The translations under genes and the position numbers were made by a program. This document shows, one piece after another, positions 50,711-51,117 of a DNA stretch of 51,117 nt. The DNA comes from JAAYZK01 sp964535025. GTDB taxonomy: Bacteria; Planctomycetota; Phycisphaerae; SM23-33; FEN-1343. The stretch spans positions 1 to 51,117 of the forward strand of contig CAZHRW010000257.1 of the NCBI GenBank assembly GCA_964535025.1. The letters run 5' to 3'. Below the pieces are notes generated by a model, which saw nothing but the letters and a program-made list of their open reading frames with translations, made no database searches and was not told the DNA's origin. The stretch's first letter is position 1. Each line of letters opens with the position of its first letter.

Positions 50711-51117
50711 ATGCGCACGGAAGTGAAAATCGGTCTGCTCATTTGCGTCGTGGCCGTCGTGCTGGTGGCCACGTATCTGATGATTTCAAAAGAGGATAAC
50801 GAGGCCACGCCCGCCGACGAGCCCGCCGCCGCGACCGAGGAGCCGACCAAGACGCCCGCTCAGCCGGTCCCGTCGCCCGAGCCGCCCACGGCCGAGCGTG
50901 GGATGATCACGCTGCCGGAGCGGGATGACCTGGACCTGGAGGCTTTGCCGCCGTCGAGCCCGCCGACGACCCAGCCCGCCCTGGCCACGGCCAACCGGCC
51001 GGCGCGGGTGGGGGACGTGGAACTGACGGGCATGCCGTCACGGACGGATCTATCGTCCGACAACGCCACGCCCTCGTTCGACGGCTCTGGCGGTCTGCGG
51101 CTCGATCCGCCGCGGAC
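50711..51117 (+). CDS. membrane-anchored Pro-rich protein (3' end cut by window)
   Basis: At least 135 residues, still open at the window end. One N-terminal membrane helix (KIGLLICVVAVVLVATYLMI, about 6-25) acts as an anchor. A Pro/Ala/Glu/Thr-rich, low-complexity periplasmic linker follows. Such layouts often carry LysM or SPOR domains further on, but none is in view, so no function is given. ATG 50711 has a good AGGAGG site and a promoter. Confidence 0.8.
   Translation, partial: MRTEVKIGLLICVVAVVLVATYLMISKEDNEATPADEPAAATEEPTKTPAQPVPSPEPPTAERGMITLPERDDLDLEALPPSSPPTTQPALATANRPARVGDVELTGMPSRTDLSSDNATPSFDGSGGLRLDPPR

Noticed and set aside
1..51117. tRNA or rRNA genes
   Set aside because: The gaps between genes were read for T-arm (GTTCGANTC) and rRNA-like sequence and none was found; a covariance search was not possible.

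Overview
The window is a stretch of GC-rich (roughly two thirds G+C by eye) bacterial chromosome, complete except for a gene cut at each end. The gene content suggests a member of the Planctomycetota, probably near Phycisphaerae. The signs are a V/A-type ATPase operon with a DUF2764 gene, a giant cadherin-like surface protein, GH3 and GH42 glycosidases, a tandem STN-domain exported protein, many lone genes mixed with short operons, and several families of dispersed non-coding repeats. This assignment is an inference; no rRNA or tRNA gene was recognised.

Layout. 1-7 kb: the 3' part of a repeat-built surface protein. 7-13.4 kb: YifB/ComM ATPase, DUF1540 protein, an alpha/beta hydrolase with a phosphoribosyltransferase, a YbhB-like lipoprotein, a propeller-like protein and an ABC ATPase. 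13.4-14.1 kb: a comparatively AT-rich gap with two oppositely oriented arrays of a 21-bp periodic repeat. 14.1-17.2 kb: GH3 glycosidase, then 0.75 kb of dispersed repeats. 17.2-23.5 kb: small lipoprotein, MscS channel, PotA-like ABC ATPase, enolase-superfamily enzyme, metK and the STN protein. 23.6-26.3 kb: membrane protein-purC-pyrD. 26.3-28.8 kb: a candidate structured RNA ending in a strong intrinsic terminator, then GH42 beta-galactosidase. 28.8-36.4 kb: V-type ATPase operon E-DUF2764-A-B-D-I-K. 36.7-42.5 kb: scpA, ridA-like gene and the glycine cleavage operon gcvT-H-PA-PB. 42.5-51.1 kb: MFS transporter, FabZ-like dehydratase, UvrC-like protein, AsmA-like giant protein, MTA phosphorylase and the start of a membrane-anchored Pro-rich protein.

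Functional links. purC and pyrD join purine and pyrimidine synthesis on one transcript. gcvTHPAPB gives a nearly complete glycine cleavage system, lacking only lipoamide dehydrogenase here. The ATPase proteolipid keeps residues of the sodium-type ion site. metK and MTAP belong to the same SAM cycle but are 28 kb apart. GH3 and GH42 suggest use of plant or algal glycans.

The least explained material is non-coding: the 21-bp arrays at 13.6-14.0 kb, the 9-bp-period TGGAC repeats that have become the C-terminal tails of two unrelated genes (GH3 and MFS), the AT-rich long palindromes, and the candidate RNA at 26.4-26.6 kb. I found no CRISPR, prophage or insertion sequence, and no clearly new multi-gene system.
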